The notes: generated by a model from the sequence alone, not told the origin. Positions 1-15,400 are shown, counted from the stretch's first letter. The stretch: DNA of 64,000 nucleotides from Haliclystus octoradiatus (GCA_916610825.1 OU744451.1:21521849-21585848); one strand, 5' to 3'. A program made the numbers and translations.

Positions 1-239
1 ACAATACGAAATAGCTATCACAATACATTATTAATTATCTCATGCGGTTATATGCCTCCAGGGCAATGCGTATTGCCTATTGTGCGTCATGCATATTGCC
101 TAAAGCATCACATGGCATCATATATATAGATACATCACAATAGCAACACTTCACAAAGTGATATAACGGAGACCAGGAAGACTTTTTACCATAAACAGTT
201 CATAACTAAATCCTACCAATGACAACTAAATATACATAC
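1..239. other. Intron of gene L (left window edge)
   Basis: AT-rich intron with a few repeats of TATTGCCTA-like words (around 60-115). No exon seen. Confidence 0.5.
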
Positions 240-468
240 CAACTAAGTGTTGCTTCACCAGCCGATAGCTTGTGACCCTCCTTGGAACGTTTAACAGCAA
301 GATTTTCACCCTCACCATTTGATGAATGCTCTAACGATCTTCTCTCTGCCGCTTTTAGAGCGTATTTCTGGGCTGCTTCGCAAAGCTCTGTTTTCATAAA
401 TAGTGGAGGAGCACCATGTTTTGCTCGATATTTGTTATGCGATTTCACACCCTCTTTGCAAAATCCAG
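240..468 (-). CDS. Gene L exon A6: N-terminal CAP half
   Basis: A-G-F-C-K-E-G-V-K-S-H-N-K-Y-R-A, L-E-H-S-S and G-E-G-E-N-L-A-V, ending TG|GTATGT. The Cys that normally follows G-E-N is missing, and a Cys sits near the start instead. 229 nt. Its B partner lies beyond the left edge. Confidence 0.78.
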
Positions 469-3400
469 CTAAATCAAAATAAACGAAAGTACAGTCAAAT
501 CTGTTATAACGGTCACCTCTATAAAGTGGTCACCTGTGTGTAATGGTCACTATTGGTATGTCTAAATATGAATTTTTTATTGAATCAACCATGGATATAA
601 AAGCCACCTGTGTATAATGGTCAGTTTATCTACCTCTCATATCTGGCCGTTATATACATGTTTCGCTGTAGTTATATTTTAGGTTTGTCACTCTAGGTCA
701 TATATCTTCCTAATTCTAAAATATTTTAATCAAAAAAGCAAAGAGTTATTTCCAGTGCAGAGTACTTTGGAGTAGAAACAGTACACGCATAGTCTGGTAT
801 CCACATTGCATGTGGACTGAATGCCCAGAGGAAATCCTCATTAGAGTTAAACTCTGATCTGACGAGTAAATGAGGATACAATGTAAGAAATCAAATTTCT
901 ATAAGCAGAAAAGTCTAACTATGTAGACGGGTTACCTCCTGAAAGTAAATTAACATATTTATAACTGTGCTTCGTTACCTGGGTCTCCATCTGCTTCAGA
1001 AAACGTCGATTTTGATTCTGCACTATTTGAATTATCTGGTTTATCATTGGCTGATTTATTATCATCCTCATTCCCAGTCACATTTTCACGTTTCAGGATT
1101 CCACCTGCTTCTTTGTTTTGTTCAAATACTTCATCAATAGGGTCACGTTGACAGAACGTCGCACGGTCGAATGTTCCTTGTTCGATGTTATCTTTTGCTT
1201 CTGCATTTGAATTTCCATTTCTACCATAACGAGCAACAACAAATGTACATTTTACGTTATCTTTAACTGAAGTAGAACGTCCCATGCCAACTTCATTATT
1301 ATTCTTCCAGATTAATTGAGAAAACTTTTTCACATCCTTTGTTACTTGTGGCTTAGTAAAATCAAATGCATTTGTTTTGCAAATCTGTGAATACCTATGC
1401 AATAATAGAACGTAATTAGTTTATCAAATTCATAGGTTCGTTCTGCGTTTTCATTTCAGCATTGTTTGAAACCTGGAAATGAATGCTGTCTACACAGGAA
1501 AATGTTAATTCATTTAAAATATGATGCTTGTTTCTAGTTTATTTCATATTTTTTAGCCAAAAATGTCTTGGTTTTGGCAAACATGTCTTGTTTCAAGCGA
1601 AGTTGCATTAGACCTGAAATACAAAAGCGTTTGAAATTTGGACATATTTGTGCTTGAACTTGCATCTCTGCTCAAAACAAGAAATTTTTAACACTAATCA
1701 GGTGAAGCAAACTCGAGAGAATCAAAACGTCTTATGTCGCAAGAATTACAGTTTGCCTGATGTATATTCATTTATCTATTATCATGTAAGGAAAATGAAT
1801 ATGAATCTGGAATAATGAGTTACCATGATTTAACAGCGTCTGTTGCAGTCATTTCTTTATCTTCAAGTCCACATGAATATGCAATGTTTTCATTTTCATT
1901 ATTACTATCTTCAACCGATGCTTCTGGTTTGCCTCGCTTTGACAATTCCTCTGCATATTTTTCAGCCTCTTTTGTAAGTTGCACACTTGCTTTAATCAAC
2001 GGAGCGTTGTGAATATTTCTTAATTTATTATGAGCAGCTACACCATCAGTTTCAAAATCTGAAAAACAAATGGCATATGACATCAATCAGCCAAATGATG
2101 ATATTTTCTAAGAATATTTTATTGTTTAATTTCCACAACACTAATAAACAGACTCAATTGACTCAAAAAATGAGTAGGATGAGCTTTAGAGTCAAGTAAA
2201 TTATCACATTTATCATCATTATTATCATCATATATTGTAATCCTTCAAGTTGCAGAAATTAAAGACTAAATAAGTTTACCCGATTCTATATTATTTTTGT
2301 TGGGGAAAGCTTCAAACTATGAATTATGAAGTAAAGTGTCTTTCGAATCTGCAAGTTTGACCTCAGAAGTTGACTCTCCATCTGTAAATCACTGTGAGAG
2401 AGTTCACAAAATTGAAATTCGCACAACACACAAACTGAAACACATAGCCACCTGGAGAAAATCACAAATTCCTATTTATGCAATGTTGGTCTGCTTTTGT
2501 GATTAACTAATCAGAGAGGGGGAATATGTACAGTGAAAGTAAACCTAGTGGAGCAATACATCGGATGTAAGTTTGTGCAGTTGTTTGATTTAGAACACCG
2601 AAACGTAGCAGCAAAATGTTTCTATACCTGAAACAGCAGCTGTAGAATCAGTTTCTTCGATCACATCGTCTGATGACTCTCCAGGTTCCTGCTCAATATC
2701 AATCATAGATCGCATTGCAGTTTCATCTGATTCTGACGCCATTTGACGTGCTGCAGAACGAACTTTAGTACATATTGATTCTGAAAATGTTCCACGTGGG
2801 ATATTTTCTCTGAATTGTCCAATCATATTGCCTGGATTTTTATATTTAGCAACAACAAATGTACATGTCATATTTTCAACTTTACTACGGGCTGTTGCCA
2901 GACCAAGACGATTTGAATTCTTCCATATTAATTGAGTAAAATGTCCAGAGCCTTGTGATCCTATTTCTGCATCAAAGTCATAGCTTTTATCACATGCTTC
3001 GTTGTACCTATAAAAAGGAACGATTAATTGATAATGAAAATTATGCAAACATTTTGAAAAGAACCATCACGAAGTATTTTCATCAAAGTATTTATTCCTG
3101 TGACATTAGTTCCTCACTAAAAAAGTTTTTCTACCGATTCTAGCATTAGCATTATCTTTTGTACTATGACTACGTTCAAAAAATATACTGTACAATATTT
3201 TTCACAAAATAGGATTCAAACGTATATGCTAAAGATGCTTACGAACTTAATTTGAAAAGAGAAATATATCAACGCGTACAAAGCGTACAAAATCAATTTT
3301 GATACCGAGTTATTCCATATAGAGGAAATAACTTTGTATACAGATACACAGATATTAATTAAAACAATTTCATTCGACTCACCAATTCATGACAGCATCA

Positions 3401-6400
3401 CGAACAACAGATGCACGACTACGATTTTTGCTACATTCTGAATAAATGTTTTCTCCGTCATTCTGTTTCATATCTTGATCAATGATCTTCAATCTTGCCA
3501 TGTGATTTGCTCGTTTTCTAGCCTCTCTGGTTGCATTGGAATCCAAACGCAAAGGTGGCGATTGATGAACCTTACGGAAATCATTGTGAATTCTCAATGC
3601 ATCAAGGGTCGCTGAATCTGTAAGATTTATATACATATTATTTTAGGTTAATCATGTATATAGATGCTAGCTTGTTTTTATCAAAGGGAATACTACTTGA
3701 ACATCTATCATATAAGCAGAGCTATCAATCATAATTCACATCTGAATAGTATGATGACTGTTAAAAATAACTTAAATGTGAACTATTCAAAGCTGTCAAT
3801 TATAACTCATCTGCATAATTAAATTGCCATATAATATATTGTTTTCAGAACTTGATTTTCATTAAACTTACTAATTAATGCATGGCGTTTGATAAAAAAA
3901 GTAGTCAAGATAATTGAGTGACTGCAGATACTACTGACCTGTTAGCGTATCTCGAAGGACAGCTTGATATTCTTCAGCAGCGGTAACGGTAGCACGTGAT
4001 GCAATTTTATGATAATCACTACAAACACTTTGATTAAACTGTCCAATTTGTACGTTGTCTTTGAATGCGCCTTTTTTATTACCAGGTGATGTGTATCTAC
4101 TAACAACATAAGTACACAATAAGCCATCATGACTCTTTCTTGTTGCTACACCAACACCTAAATCAGACGAATTCTTCCAGACTAATTGTGTAAAACGTGG
4201 CATTCCTTGGTCTCCGTTTTCGCTATTGAATTGGAAGCTCCTCTGACATAGCTCTTTGTACCTAGAAACACAAAAAAAAGATTTCAAACAGATTAGCAAA
4301 TATCCTATAAGCCCTATTGTTTATCTGTGTAGATGTTTATATCTTCGCGCGTAGCTTTATCATATTCGCAACGAACTTTGAGTTTAATCCTAAAATATTC
4401 GTATTACTTCGGGAATCCTTTCCACTTTATCGTTACCTTCATTCTTCCTTAACCAAATAGAGTGAAGCGAGAAACGCTTTTTCCGCTGAGGAGCTTTATT
4501 GTTTTTTTCAAAATAGTTTAAACGTGCGATGCTGCAGTTGTTGTAAGTGAAGCTCCAATCTAATATTTTGCATATGTTTAAAATGTTCGCATTTCACATC
4601 AAATGCTAATCTACTCGGCTCTACTATTTTAGGGTACCATTTTGGCATCATGATGGCCGTTTAATCAACCAAATTTTCAATTCTGTCTCCAATTTTCAGT
4701 TAGCAGCTATGAACTCGATGTTATCGCTTCTGTGAATGCTCCCAAGTCGATTTTTTTCTTTCTTTTTTTGATTGTAAGAAGCAAAGAGTATAACAAGTTT
4801 AATAATAAATCTAATAATAATTAACTATTTCCACAAATGCGATTTTCATGTGATTCCTCAAAAATGAAAATGTTCTGTGGATACTTACCATGCAGCCACA
4901 GCTCTGTCAGCTGGGACAACGGCACTTCTTGGATTGCAAGATAAAAACAGATTCTCTCCTTCATTTTCTAAATGGCTATGCTTCAAATGACCTTCTGTAG
5001 AGATTTGTCGTGCCCATGCAGCTGCCTCATCAGATAATTTTTCATCTAGTTGCAGGGGTGGTGACGAATGAATACTTCGCAAAGCATTGTGAGCGGCCAA
5101 GATTTGTCGTTGGAATAAATCATAGTCGACTTCTAGAACACAATGGAATAGATTGTACGATCAGTTAGATAACTGTATTTGCTCAGTTACCAAGAAAAAC
5201 GTATATCAAATTGGATAAATAAAGTATTGCTCTACTTCAAAGCAGGTTAGAATTTCGAGTTGTATTCTATGGTCAAACACTTGTTATTTATTATACTCCA
5301 ATGATATGCAATGTCCAATAAGATGTTGAACATTTCACTTTTAACTTAAAAGGTTGTATTTTATAGGACTACAACGAGGGAAAATAGGTTTTAAGAACTG
5401 GTGATGCTTAATTATATTCTTTACACATGTGAACTCCTTTCCAAGAAAGATGTACTACTAGTAACACCAAGACCATTAAAAAAAGTTGTGCAGTTTTCAT
5501 GGCAATTTCATGAAATCTTCAAATTTTAATGGAATCTTCATCAAATTTTTACAATTTGATTTCGTGAATATGAATATTAAAAAAAAATATTGGTTTAAAA
5601 AAATCATCTTTTCACTTTTTGACATTTCAATGGTGTTTTCACAAAATTTTCATCGCAGTGAAGACTTGTAATGATGAATACTTAAAAAATGAAACTCTTA
5701 ATCTTGCAGTTCTATATTTATGAATCTGAAAGTATCTTTAACATGCTGAATAATAATTAAAATATAAAATAATTGTATCATCTTCGAAAGTCGTAACTTT
5801 AATGAAATGGATTGTTAACTTATGAGATTTCCCATTTATTTTACATTGACATTATCGTTATAATTAGTCACGCATGAACAGACCAATTACAAGTCTGTGT
5901 AGAATATTTTACGTAGATTAATAAATTTGGAGCACTTTGTACCTGTTTCTTGTTCTTGTGTAGTACTCTCCTCTGCCTGGTTTATATCGTCCCTACCCTG
6001 ATGGCTAACAACAGCGTTTGCAATATCAAAAATCTTCTTACAATCAGTTGTGTTAAATTCACCAAGTGGTACGTTATCACGAAATGATCCTAAGATGTTT
6101 CCAGGTTCTTCATAGCGTGCAACGATGTATGTACATCTTCTACCATCAAGTGACTTTCTTTCTGCCACACCAACTCCTAGTTTATTTGAATTCAGCCAGA
6201 CGACTTGTGTGAAATGGCCGGCTCCTTGGTGACCCATTTCTTTACCAAAAGTGTACGATTTATCACACACTTCTTTGTACCTAAAACAGCAATGAATTAC
6301 TTAGGCCAGTCTCAGTGCATTGACTAAGGAGATACGTTCCCTTTACCTGCCGTATCTACAAAATATTGCTTAGCAGAAAACATAAAACGTGAACACTACT

Positions 6401-9400
6401 GGATTAAATAAAGAATGCCAGCTAACACGAATCGATGTCCATTATAAACAAACCATTATATGCAATAATCATAGCTATCTATTACCTGCCAAGCATGCCT
6501 TTTCATATCGTATGTGGATGCTTTTTTTCTCTAATAAACAATATTTCTAATAAATGACTGGTAGTCAGAACAATGCTTAGGGGTATATTATCAGAAACGA
6601 ACTAAATTTTGCCTCCTACTGAAATACTACATTAATCAAACACTAGACCAAACATAGATCATGTCTTGGATTATAGGATTACATATATCATCGGTATAGA
6701 AGTGGATTGGAAAAGTAATTATGATTACCTTTCAGTGGAAATCATATATGCTTCAGAAAGTGCTTGATAATGATACCTACCATTCAGAAACTGCTCGACG
6801 AGGGGGCACGTGATGTCCCTTTTTATCGCAGGCTAAAAATGAATTTTCACCATCGTCTGTATCAGTACCGAGTTCAAGTGTTCCCATCTTCGCTAGTTTT
6901 GTAGCCCATGTCTGTGCTTTCTCTGACATAGCTGGATCAAGATGCATCGCTGGACTACCATGAAGTTTACGGAAGGCATTATGAGTGGTTAACGTTTCTC
7001 TTCTGAATGTCTCTAGATCTGAAAACACAAAGTCGCTTGAGATTTAAAGTCCATCTTACTTTGACAACAACAACGTCAATACATATTTTCCGTCCAACAG
7101 ATTGTTTATTGTTATTTAAAATGTCATTTGTGGAAACAAAACATGTAATCAGTTACTATTCTCTTATATAGCTTCCTGATTGGTTCTACTAAAAATCTAC
7201 ATCACACCAATTATGTTAAGCAATAATTTCATTGATGAAAAATCTCTTTTATTTATAGTTAATTTTCTATACCTTCCAATGATGGAGCTGAGATTGTTTC
7301 ATCTGTTGCAATATCAGCCATGATGTCATTTGTTGGATCACTGTAGCTGCCATCATCTGTAGGGTACGTTACAAACTCCCGAGAATCGATCGACGGTTGT
7401 GATGGACCATTAAACATGTAAGCAGCATCTTCCGGTGATAGAAATCTTTCTAGACTTATTCGAGAATAAGGATCGCGACTGCGATAAAACGGTGAGCGAA
7501 CTGGCATTTCTTCTGATATTGCATTTCTAAGAGCATAGACAGCCGATCGATCATCATCAACATCATTTGGAACTAAAACTGATGAAGGAGGTTTGACATA
7601 AAATGTTCTTTTATTATTCGGTGATTTTGTTTTCTCTTTACCGACTAGAAAACCATCTTTGCCATGAAGCATTTTCTGACCTGTGCAGGGTTCAAATTAA
7701 TTTGTTAAATACTATATCACGATACATAACAATACAAATAACCATCAACATACTTTCCAATTATTTTATTGTGATCAGCAGTTCTTTCGAATTATGCTAT
7801 GCTCTGATCCAATCGTGTGAGGATAAATGACAATTATTTCAATACTTCTACCCATTGAAAAAACTTCTATGGATAGTTGAGGTGCTACATAGATGAAATC
7901 TGTATTCATCAACTAGCATCACAGCACAAATCACCTAGCCATTATGTTTTTATGTTTGCATGCACACAAACCTTGTAGCAAATTGGTCCCTAACATTCTA
8001 TGAAAGAATTTCTCTCTCATTCTTAAGTTGAAAAATCAATAATGTACAATAGGATGTCATTTACCAACTCAATACTTAGTGATAAGAATAGGTATGTTCC
8101 ACAATCATAGTGTTTTCACAAAATAATTCACGACAATCGTGAGGAAAACATTTTTCAGTTACATTTCCCACAAATAGCGGCTCATGTGAACTTCACTAGA
8201 ATGATCCACGCGCCTTGCAGGTTATTATTCATTAGCGAAACAGTGACATGTGTCAGCTGAACATGGGAAGATAAAGCTATATCTAGGCAGGTAATTTTAC
8301 CAATTTGAGTAAGAAAATACTGTCACAAAATCTTAATAAGCCCTTTGATAAAAGGTAGGAATTACTGATGAGTTAAATGCATAAAATTGACCAGCAGTCT
8401 TTGCCTCCGGTATTCGAATATGGTACATTATGCACACTACTTAGGACAGACTTAATGGCATTCTGTTTTTAAATCTGTGCTCGCAAGGCGAGATGGTTAA
8501 TTGTATGCCTTTAATTGTATCCACCTAAGTAGATAATTTTTCAAAAGTATTTCAGTGAGATAATAAATATATACATTACCGATAGAAGAATGTTTCTTAT
8601 ATCTTTGAATCATTTTTCTTCTAAGAAGAGATGCTGTTAATGTTATTGTTGTATCTTTGCAGTACGGTTTCCTATCAAATGTTCCTTTATTGACATTTTC
8701 TTTAAAGAAGCCTTGGATGTTTCCAGGTGGTCGATACAAAGCAACAATATACACACACGATTCATGTTTTGTGTTGTTGTATGCAAAACCAATACCAAGT
8801 TTTCGACTTTCTTTCCATATTAATTGTGTAAAGCTTGGAGCAGCTACTTTCATTGGTTGATCAAAAGTAAAACCTTTCTTGCAAACTTTGTTATACCTAA
8901 AATATTCAGCATCACATCATTTGAGAATTCAATGAATAACTGCTCGGTAATATATTATATTCTGAAATGTATCACTCTTATATAGGACCCAAACACCGTA
9001 TTTCAGTAATTAGTGCTTTTGGCTAAGATATGAAGTTTTAAAGTTTTCCAACTGATGATTTCATTTACTAGTGTGCATTGAATTCAAATGGTACACATTG
9101 CCAAAAGATGAACTCGTGTAAAAAGTTTGAAAAACTACCCATACAGCTATGCAAAAAGGTAGTGTTGGGAAAGGTTAGAGAGAATCCGGAAGAATTTTTA
9201 TCTCTTGTTACCCGTGTCCAAAATCCTCGTATGATAAATATGAATCAGATAAAACACAGAATGTTTATGAGTCTGGTAACAACCGTTTAATCATAATGGT
9301 ACAGGGGCTAATAAATGGACTCAAGTAATACAAGGAATATCGTCGTCAAGCCTGTTTCCCATATAGCCAACTCGCCCGCGTCATTTCCTGAGTTATTGGC

Positions 9401-12400
9401 TGCGACATTGCCTGCGTCATTCGACTTTCTTCTATTGTTTCGACCGGATGTCACTAGTCCTGCCTTAGTAATTTCAAAGTTGGTGTGAGTTCAACTTTGA
9501 AATCACTCAGGCAAGGCGGGCGATATCCGGTCTAAACAATGCAAAAAAGATCGATATACGGCTGTGACTCAAGCAAATGTTGCAGGCAACGATGCAGGCA
9601 AACTGGCTATGGGAACCAGGTTTAAATGGGAAGATGGAAGCAGGCTCATCAGAAATCGGTTTGGGAATATATATTAATGTAATAATGGTAGAGTTCTTTC
9701 ATGCAGAACTATGTGTCCTTAAAATAATGTTTTTTGCCCTTAAAAAGAATCACTTGTCCAACACAATCTGTTTATAGTGAATATCGCTTGAATTTTATAG
9801 AAAAGGTTAAATATGTAGAAAACAAGATGTTCCGATTATCGCTTAGAATAAAAAAGGAAACAAGGGAAAAATAACTCAATCAAAAGTCGGTTGTACTAAG
9901 AGTACGAAATTCAAAAAAAAAATTATCTGACCAAGATATACCCCCAAATACCCTAGGCTTCGAAATATCTATATAGTGGAATGCCAGGTTTGCTGATCAT
10001 TTTTCAGTTTAAAGTGCATATATACCGTAACAGTAAGTACCATATCAACAATACTGATACTATATATAAGTAATATATCGTATTTCTGTAATCCACATCT
10101 TTTATTCATTCTGAAATTAAGCTAACAAACTTTCAACTAATTTCAATTTTCAGATTTTGCCATAATTGATCATAATTTATTATAATGTGACGTAGTCACC
10201 TAATTATAAACGTGTCAATACTTACTGTGATTATTGTGTAACTACTAAAGTCATATGATCTTTGAATAATCTTGTAATGTATGTTGAAATATTGTCAGAT
10301 CTATTCAGACATAATGCAAGCATGTTCTCTGTCTAGAACGACACCACAAATTGGCGTCCCCGAGTGATTTCAGAAATTAATCACCAATTCATGCATATAT
10401 CATTATCGCGATATGCAGTATGGATATAAAAATTGAACGTTAAACTTAACTAATCCAATCCTGAACGCACCACACAGCGTGTTTCACGGCATTGGATGCC
10501 AAAGGACTTGGAAATATTATATTTGGTCTATCTAGCCCAGCTCTTGGTGGTATGTAAGGTGGTATGCAGCCCACAACTATTTTTATTGTCTAATTAAGTT
10601 ATAATACAGTGGAAATATAATAAGCCCACCCACTCTCGAAATTTAGTTGGTGTATGGTTTGACAAAACGTTTGATTGGACGTTTCAAAGTTTATTTAATA
10701 AATTATATAGTACAAGTGATAAACCTAATTGTTGACACACATCGATCATCGATAGATAGCATTTGGTAGAGATTCCATTTGGCTTGCAGTGGCTTGTAGC
10801 CCATTAGCCTTTACATAAAAATTCTAAGGTTTAATTATGTTACTGAAATAAAGGGTAATGGCTGTATGCCCACTGGCCCCCATAACCACGCTCAGATGGT
10901 TAGAAATTAATTGGACTCGTCGGACACCTTATATTTTGATAATAGTTGTATTTCAGCTACTTAAAGTTCAAAGGGAGATGTGTTGTAGATAGAAAAAGTT
11001 ATTGTATTGTGAATTTTGTATGTGTGTGAATTTCATGTGTTTGTTATATTACGTCGTATTACACACAAATATTACGTCGTATTACAACAAGAGAAATGAG
11101 AATGAGACCTCCTAGCCATTACGGTTTTTAGAATCTATATAACAATCTAGTAGTAAAGTTGTTGAATTGTTTTTACACTAGTTATATATATTAACAATAA
11201 TTAATTACTTAAATCTTTAATACTAATATAACTATCAAATTCATAAACATAACTGACAATTCTGTTTTCTCTAAGAAGGTTGAACTGACGTGAAATATGA
11301 CGTAGTCCCCTAATTATATTGATAGTGATTATTGTGTAACTACTAAAGTCATATGATCTTGGAATAATCTTGTAATGTATGTTAAAATATGGTCAGTTCT
11401 ATCCAGACATAATGCAAGGGTGTTCTTTGTCTAGAACGACACCACACATACTTTAACTTAATTAACTTATAATAATTTATTGTAATTTTTCATTGATAAT
11501 TATATTTGTCAAAATGTATCCTAATGTCTCCTAATTTATCATGATTCATCATGATAGTTTTACAGTTTTAGTAAGGCATAGTAAATTTCAGTAAGTAGCT
11601 TCTATTAATTGATTTAAGCATCCGATTGAAGTATTATTGAGTATAATATTTGCTACTGCTCCATATTGGAGCTAATTCTCAGATTTGTGTAGATCCACAT
11701 TTGACTTGCTTTCTGAAAACCAAACCTCATTTGGTTTTCTCTTACATTATTCTAAAACAAATTCTACATTGCAACGTTGATAAGGCGTAGAAACAGTTTG
11801 ATTTTGTTCAGATTAATAGCCTCTGATTCAAGTACAAAACTTGCATCAATCAATCTAACATATTCTATGATGGATTGCAGATACAACCAGCTAATATTTG
11901 GGAATAGAGTTGAAGTAATTGTGGACACAGTTCAATAGTTCATCGAAATACTTCTCGAAAGGCGCATGCATAAATTCAGTAACATCTCGCAGAAGCAAAA
12001 TTTATAACATAACGCTGTAACAAAATATTTCAACGAATAACGATACTAGCATTTAAATTTGAGATAAATGACAGCGATAAAAGAGACATAATTGGCAATA
12101 ATCCGTTATCTTCATAATAACATCGTCAGGCAAGAGAGTGATAAAGGAAATTTACAAAATATATATAGTGAATCTAAATACAGCGTAAAATTATAACAAA
12201 AGAGTGCTAATAATTAAACAAAGCGCCGGGATTTCACAGAGTCTGATTGTGTGTTGAGTCTAGGCTTGATCTGCCGAATTGCAAGCATTTCATGAATAAG
12301 GCAATCAAAGCGATTTTTGCATTTTTCAATTACTTTGAAATTTTTATGGCAATCGCGGACAATGATACCATGAGAATGTCGAAGATGCGATCCATTAGCT

Positions 12401-15400
12401 GATCCGCTATGTCCGTCAATGCGTTGATGTAAGTGTTGGCAAGTGAAGCCAACATAGCTTGCATCACACAAGTCACATTGAAAACAATAGACAACGCATT
12501 GATGGGACAAGAGCGGTGGCTTAGGCTCACGTAATCGCAATTCATCGACAAGTTTTTTAGTTTTAAAAATCGGTCTTACAGCTTGGCCGATATTACCACT
12601 TAAATTTGATAACTGTTTTTTTTAATGTATTTGCTGAAATTTGGTCCTTAAAGGGTAAAGTTATGTTAATATCATTTTTATTCCTGCTTGCGACTGGCAG
12701 ATCAAGTGTACCTTCAACACGCTGCTTTTTAATTTTGTTAATATAAAATTCAATCAATTGACTCTGATATTTTAAAGCTAAAAATCTACTACGTATTATA
12801 GTACATTCTTCATCAAAGTTTTTATCGGTTGATGAGAGCCGATTAGCACGATGAAGCATGGTAATCAATAATGCCTTTTTATAGCTAGAATCTACATGAC
12901 TCTGATAATGTAATAGTAGACCGTTATCAGTAGCTTTGTGATGAGCAATAGTTTCATTTATATTATTAGTAAACTCCATTGAGACGCCGAGAAAAGACAA
13001 CTTATTCTGTTCCGCTATTTCCATTGTAAATTTCAATGCAGGATGTTCATTGTTTAACTTTTGAAGTAGATTGTTTGCCTCGTATAGGCTTGGCATAATT
13101 GTCAAAGTATCATCAACATAACGATAATAATGATCAGGGAGATTGTTTTTTTCTCTTAATCTGTCTTCTATATGACACATAAAAACGTTCGCCATTAAGG
13201 GACCCAAAGGCGAACCCATTGCTATGCCATCTATCTGTTCGTACAGCTCTCCTTGAAAAGTAAATAGTTGATCCTTTGTGGCAATTTGCAGTAATTGTTT
13301 AAGATCATATTTTGTTAAATTTAAATCGTTTGTGTCGTTAAACCAATTATTTAGGAATGCCTTTTCTACTAAAATGTCTATTGTTTCGTCTACTGGTACA
13401 TTAGTAAATAGGGACTCTACATCATAGGATACCATACTATCACCCGCTACTGGCGTAACAGTACGAGTAAAGTTCGTGAATTGAAATATATATCATCTAC
13501 CGTGTATTCATTAATAGATATAGGATTTAGTTTCTCTTCTAACCGTTTGGCCAATTTAAAGCTATAGGAGTTAGTGCTAGACAGAATTGGTCTCATTGCT
13601 AAAATTGGTTTATGAGTTTTAGAGGTATCCGGTCATAACGTCCAGTCGAGACATCGTCCATATTCTTCGTTTACAATAACGTCCAGTCACAAAAAATATT
13701 TTTTCTTCATTTCTAGCTGGATTAATTAATGAATTAAAATATATATTATTAAATTGATCACTGGAGGTGATTGCATCAAATCAGATATTAATCATAAGAA
13801 TTATAACTTGACCAAAAAATACGCGCTGGAAGTCGATTGCGTGGAAATTCAAAAACAAGTCAATGAAACTACAACGCTAAATAGACCAAGGTATTACAAA
13901 TTAACTTGAACAAAAGTTTAATGGAAGAAATTCACAAGACCTAGCAATAAAAAGAAGGTGTACACATCATTTACTTATTGTAAGTTTGTCAAACTTTAAT
14001 TGGCCTTTATTGGAATGAACGCGTAAAATTTTGAAAATTGACGAAAACAAAACATTATTGCCCTTCAGAGTTATTCATGTTTTAAAATTAATTTTTATAT
14101 CAATATAAACTGCAGTTTTTGATTTATTAAATAACGAAGTGAATGATCTTTAACTGTTATTAAATCTTTAACTGCTTTTGAAACTGGACGTTATGACATT
14201 CGGCAGGACGTTCTCGGAAATGGACGACATCACCACTGGACGATACGACTGGTAACCGTTTTAGGAAGACCATAAATGTGGGCAAGTCTTGATCCTTTTG
14301 GTGACAGATTGTCCGCTAATGGTTTAGGTAGAATTCGTTTTAAAGCTTGCTGGACTTTTCGTTCTCTTTCTAATAAATTGTGGTCAATTTTCCGAGGCCT
14401 TCCTCTTGATTTTTTGCTATTTTTGCAATACGGCTGGAGGTTATCAGTTTTGTCGATAGACGCCTTTCTTAAAAAGTAGCTCGTATTCACTATAATCCAT
14501 TACGACAACACCATTTCCTTTATCAGGCTTTGTGATTACTATATCTTTAATATATTACTATAATACGTAGTATATTAATTGATTGAATTTTATATTAACA
14601 AAATTAAAAAGCAGCGTGTTGAAGGTACACTTGACCTGCCAGTCACAAGCAGGAATAAAAATGATATTAACATAACTTTACCCTTTAAGGACCAAATTTC
14701 AGCAAATACATTAAATAAACAGTTATCAAATTTAAGTGGTAATATCGGCCAAGTTGTAAGACCGATTTTTAATACTAAAAACTTGTCGATGATTTGCGAT
14801 TACGTGAGCCTAAGCCACCAGTCTTGTCCCATCAATGCGTTGTCTATTGTTTTCAATGTGACTTGTGTGATGCAAGTTATGTTGGCTTCACTTGCCAACA
14901 CTTACATCAACGAATTGACGGACATAGCGGATCAGCTATTGGATCGCATCTTCGACATTCTCATGGTATCACTGTCCGCGATTGCCATAAAAATTTCAGA
15001 GTAATAAAAAAATGCAAAAATCGCTTTGATTGCCTTATTCATGAAATGCTTGCGATTCGGCAGATCAAGCCTAGACTCAACACACAATTAGACTCTTTGA
15101 AATCCCGGCTCTTTGTTCAATTATTAGCACTCTTTTGTTAGAATTTTACGCTGTATTTAGATTCACTATATATATTTTATAAATTTCCTTTATCACTCTC
15201 TTGCCTGACGATGTTATTATGAAGATAACGAAATATTACCAATTATGTCTCTTTTGTCGCTGTCATTTATCTCAAATTTAATAAGTAAAAGTTTATTAAT
15301 CAGCATTTAAATTATGTTTATAATTAAAATAGGTTATAACTATATAGTCCAAATTTGAAAATTCTATTGATCAGTATACTACGTTATAGAGAATGGCTAA

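Larger units (their letters stand above)
12060..15290. mobile_element. Penelope-like element: two inverted 5'-truncated copies
   Basis: A minus-strand copy (about 14556 to 12060) carries I-T-K-P-D-K-G-N-G-V-V, the RT core (with Y-R-Y-V-D-D) and a GIY-YIG domain. A plus-strand copy (about 14565 to 15290) carries only the RT end and GIY-YIG. They meet head to head at about 14556-14578. Both end in a sequence with a hammerhead-ribozyme-like core. RT plus C-terminal GIY-YIG defines Penelope-like elements. Both copies have frameshifts and are dead. They lie in the first intron of gene L. Confidence 0.85.

Noticed and set aside
9078-9777. Plus-strand ORFs at 9078-9290 and 9577-9777
   Set aside because: The second overlaps a foldback element arm and the first has no domain or composition signal.
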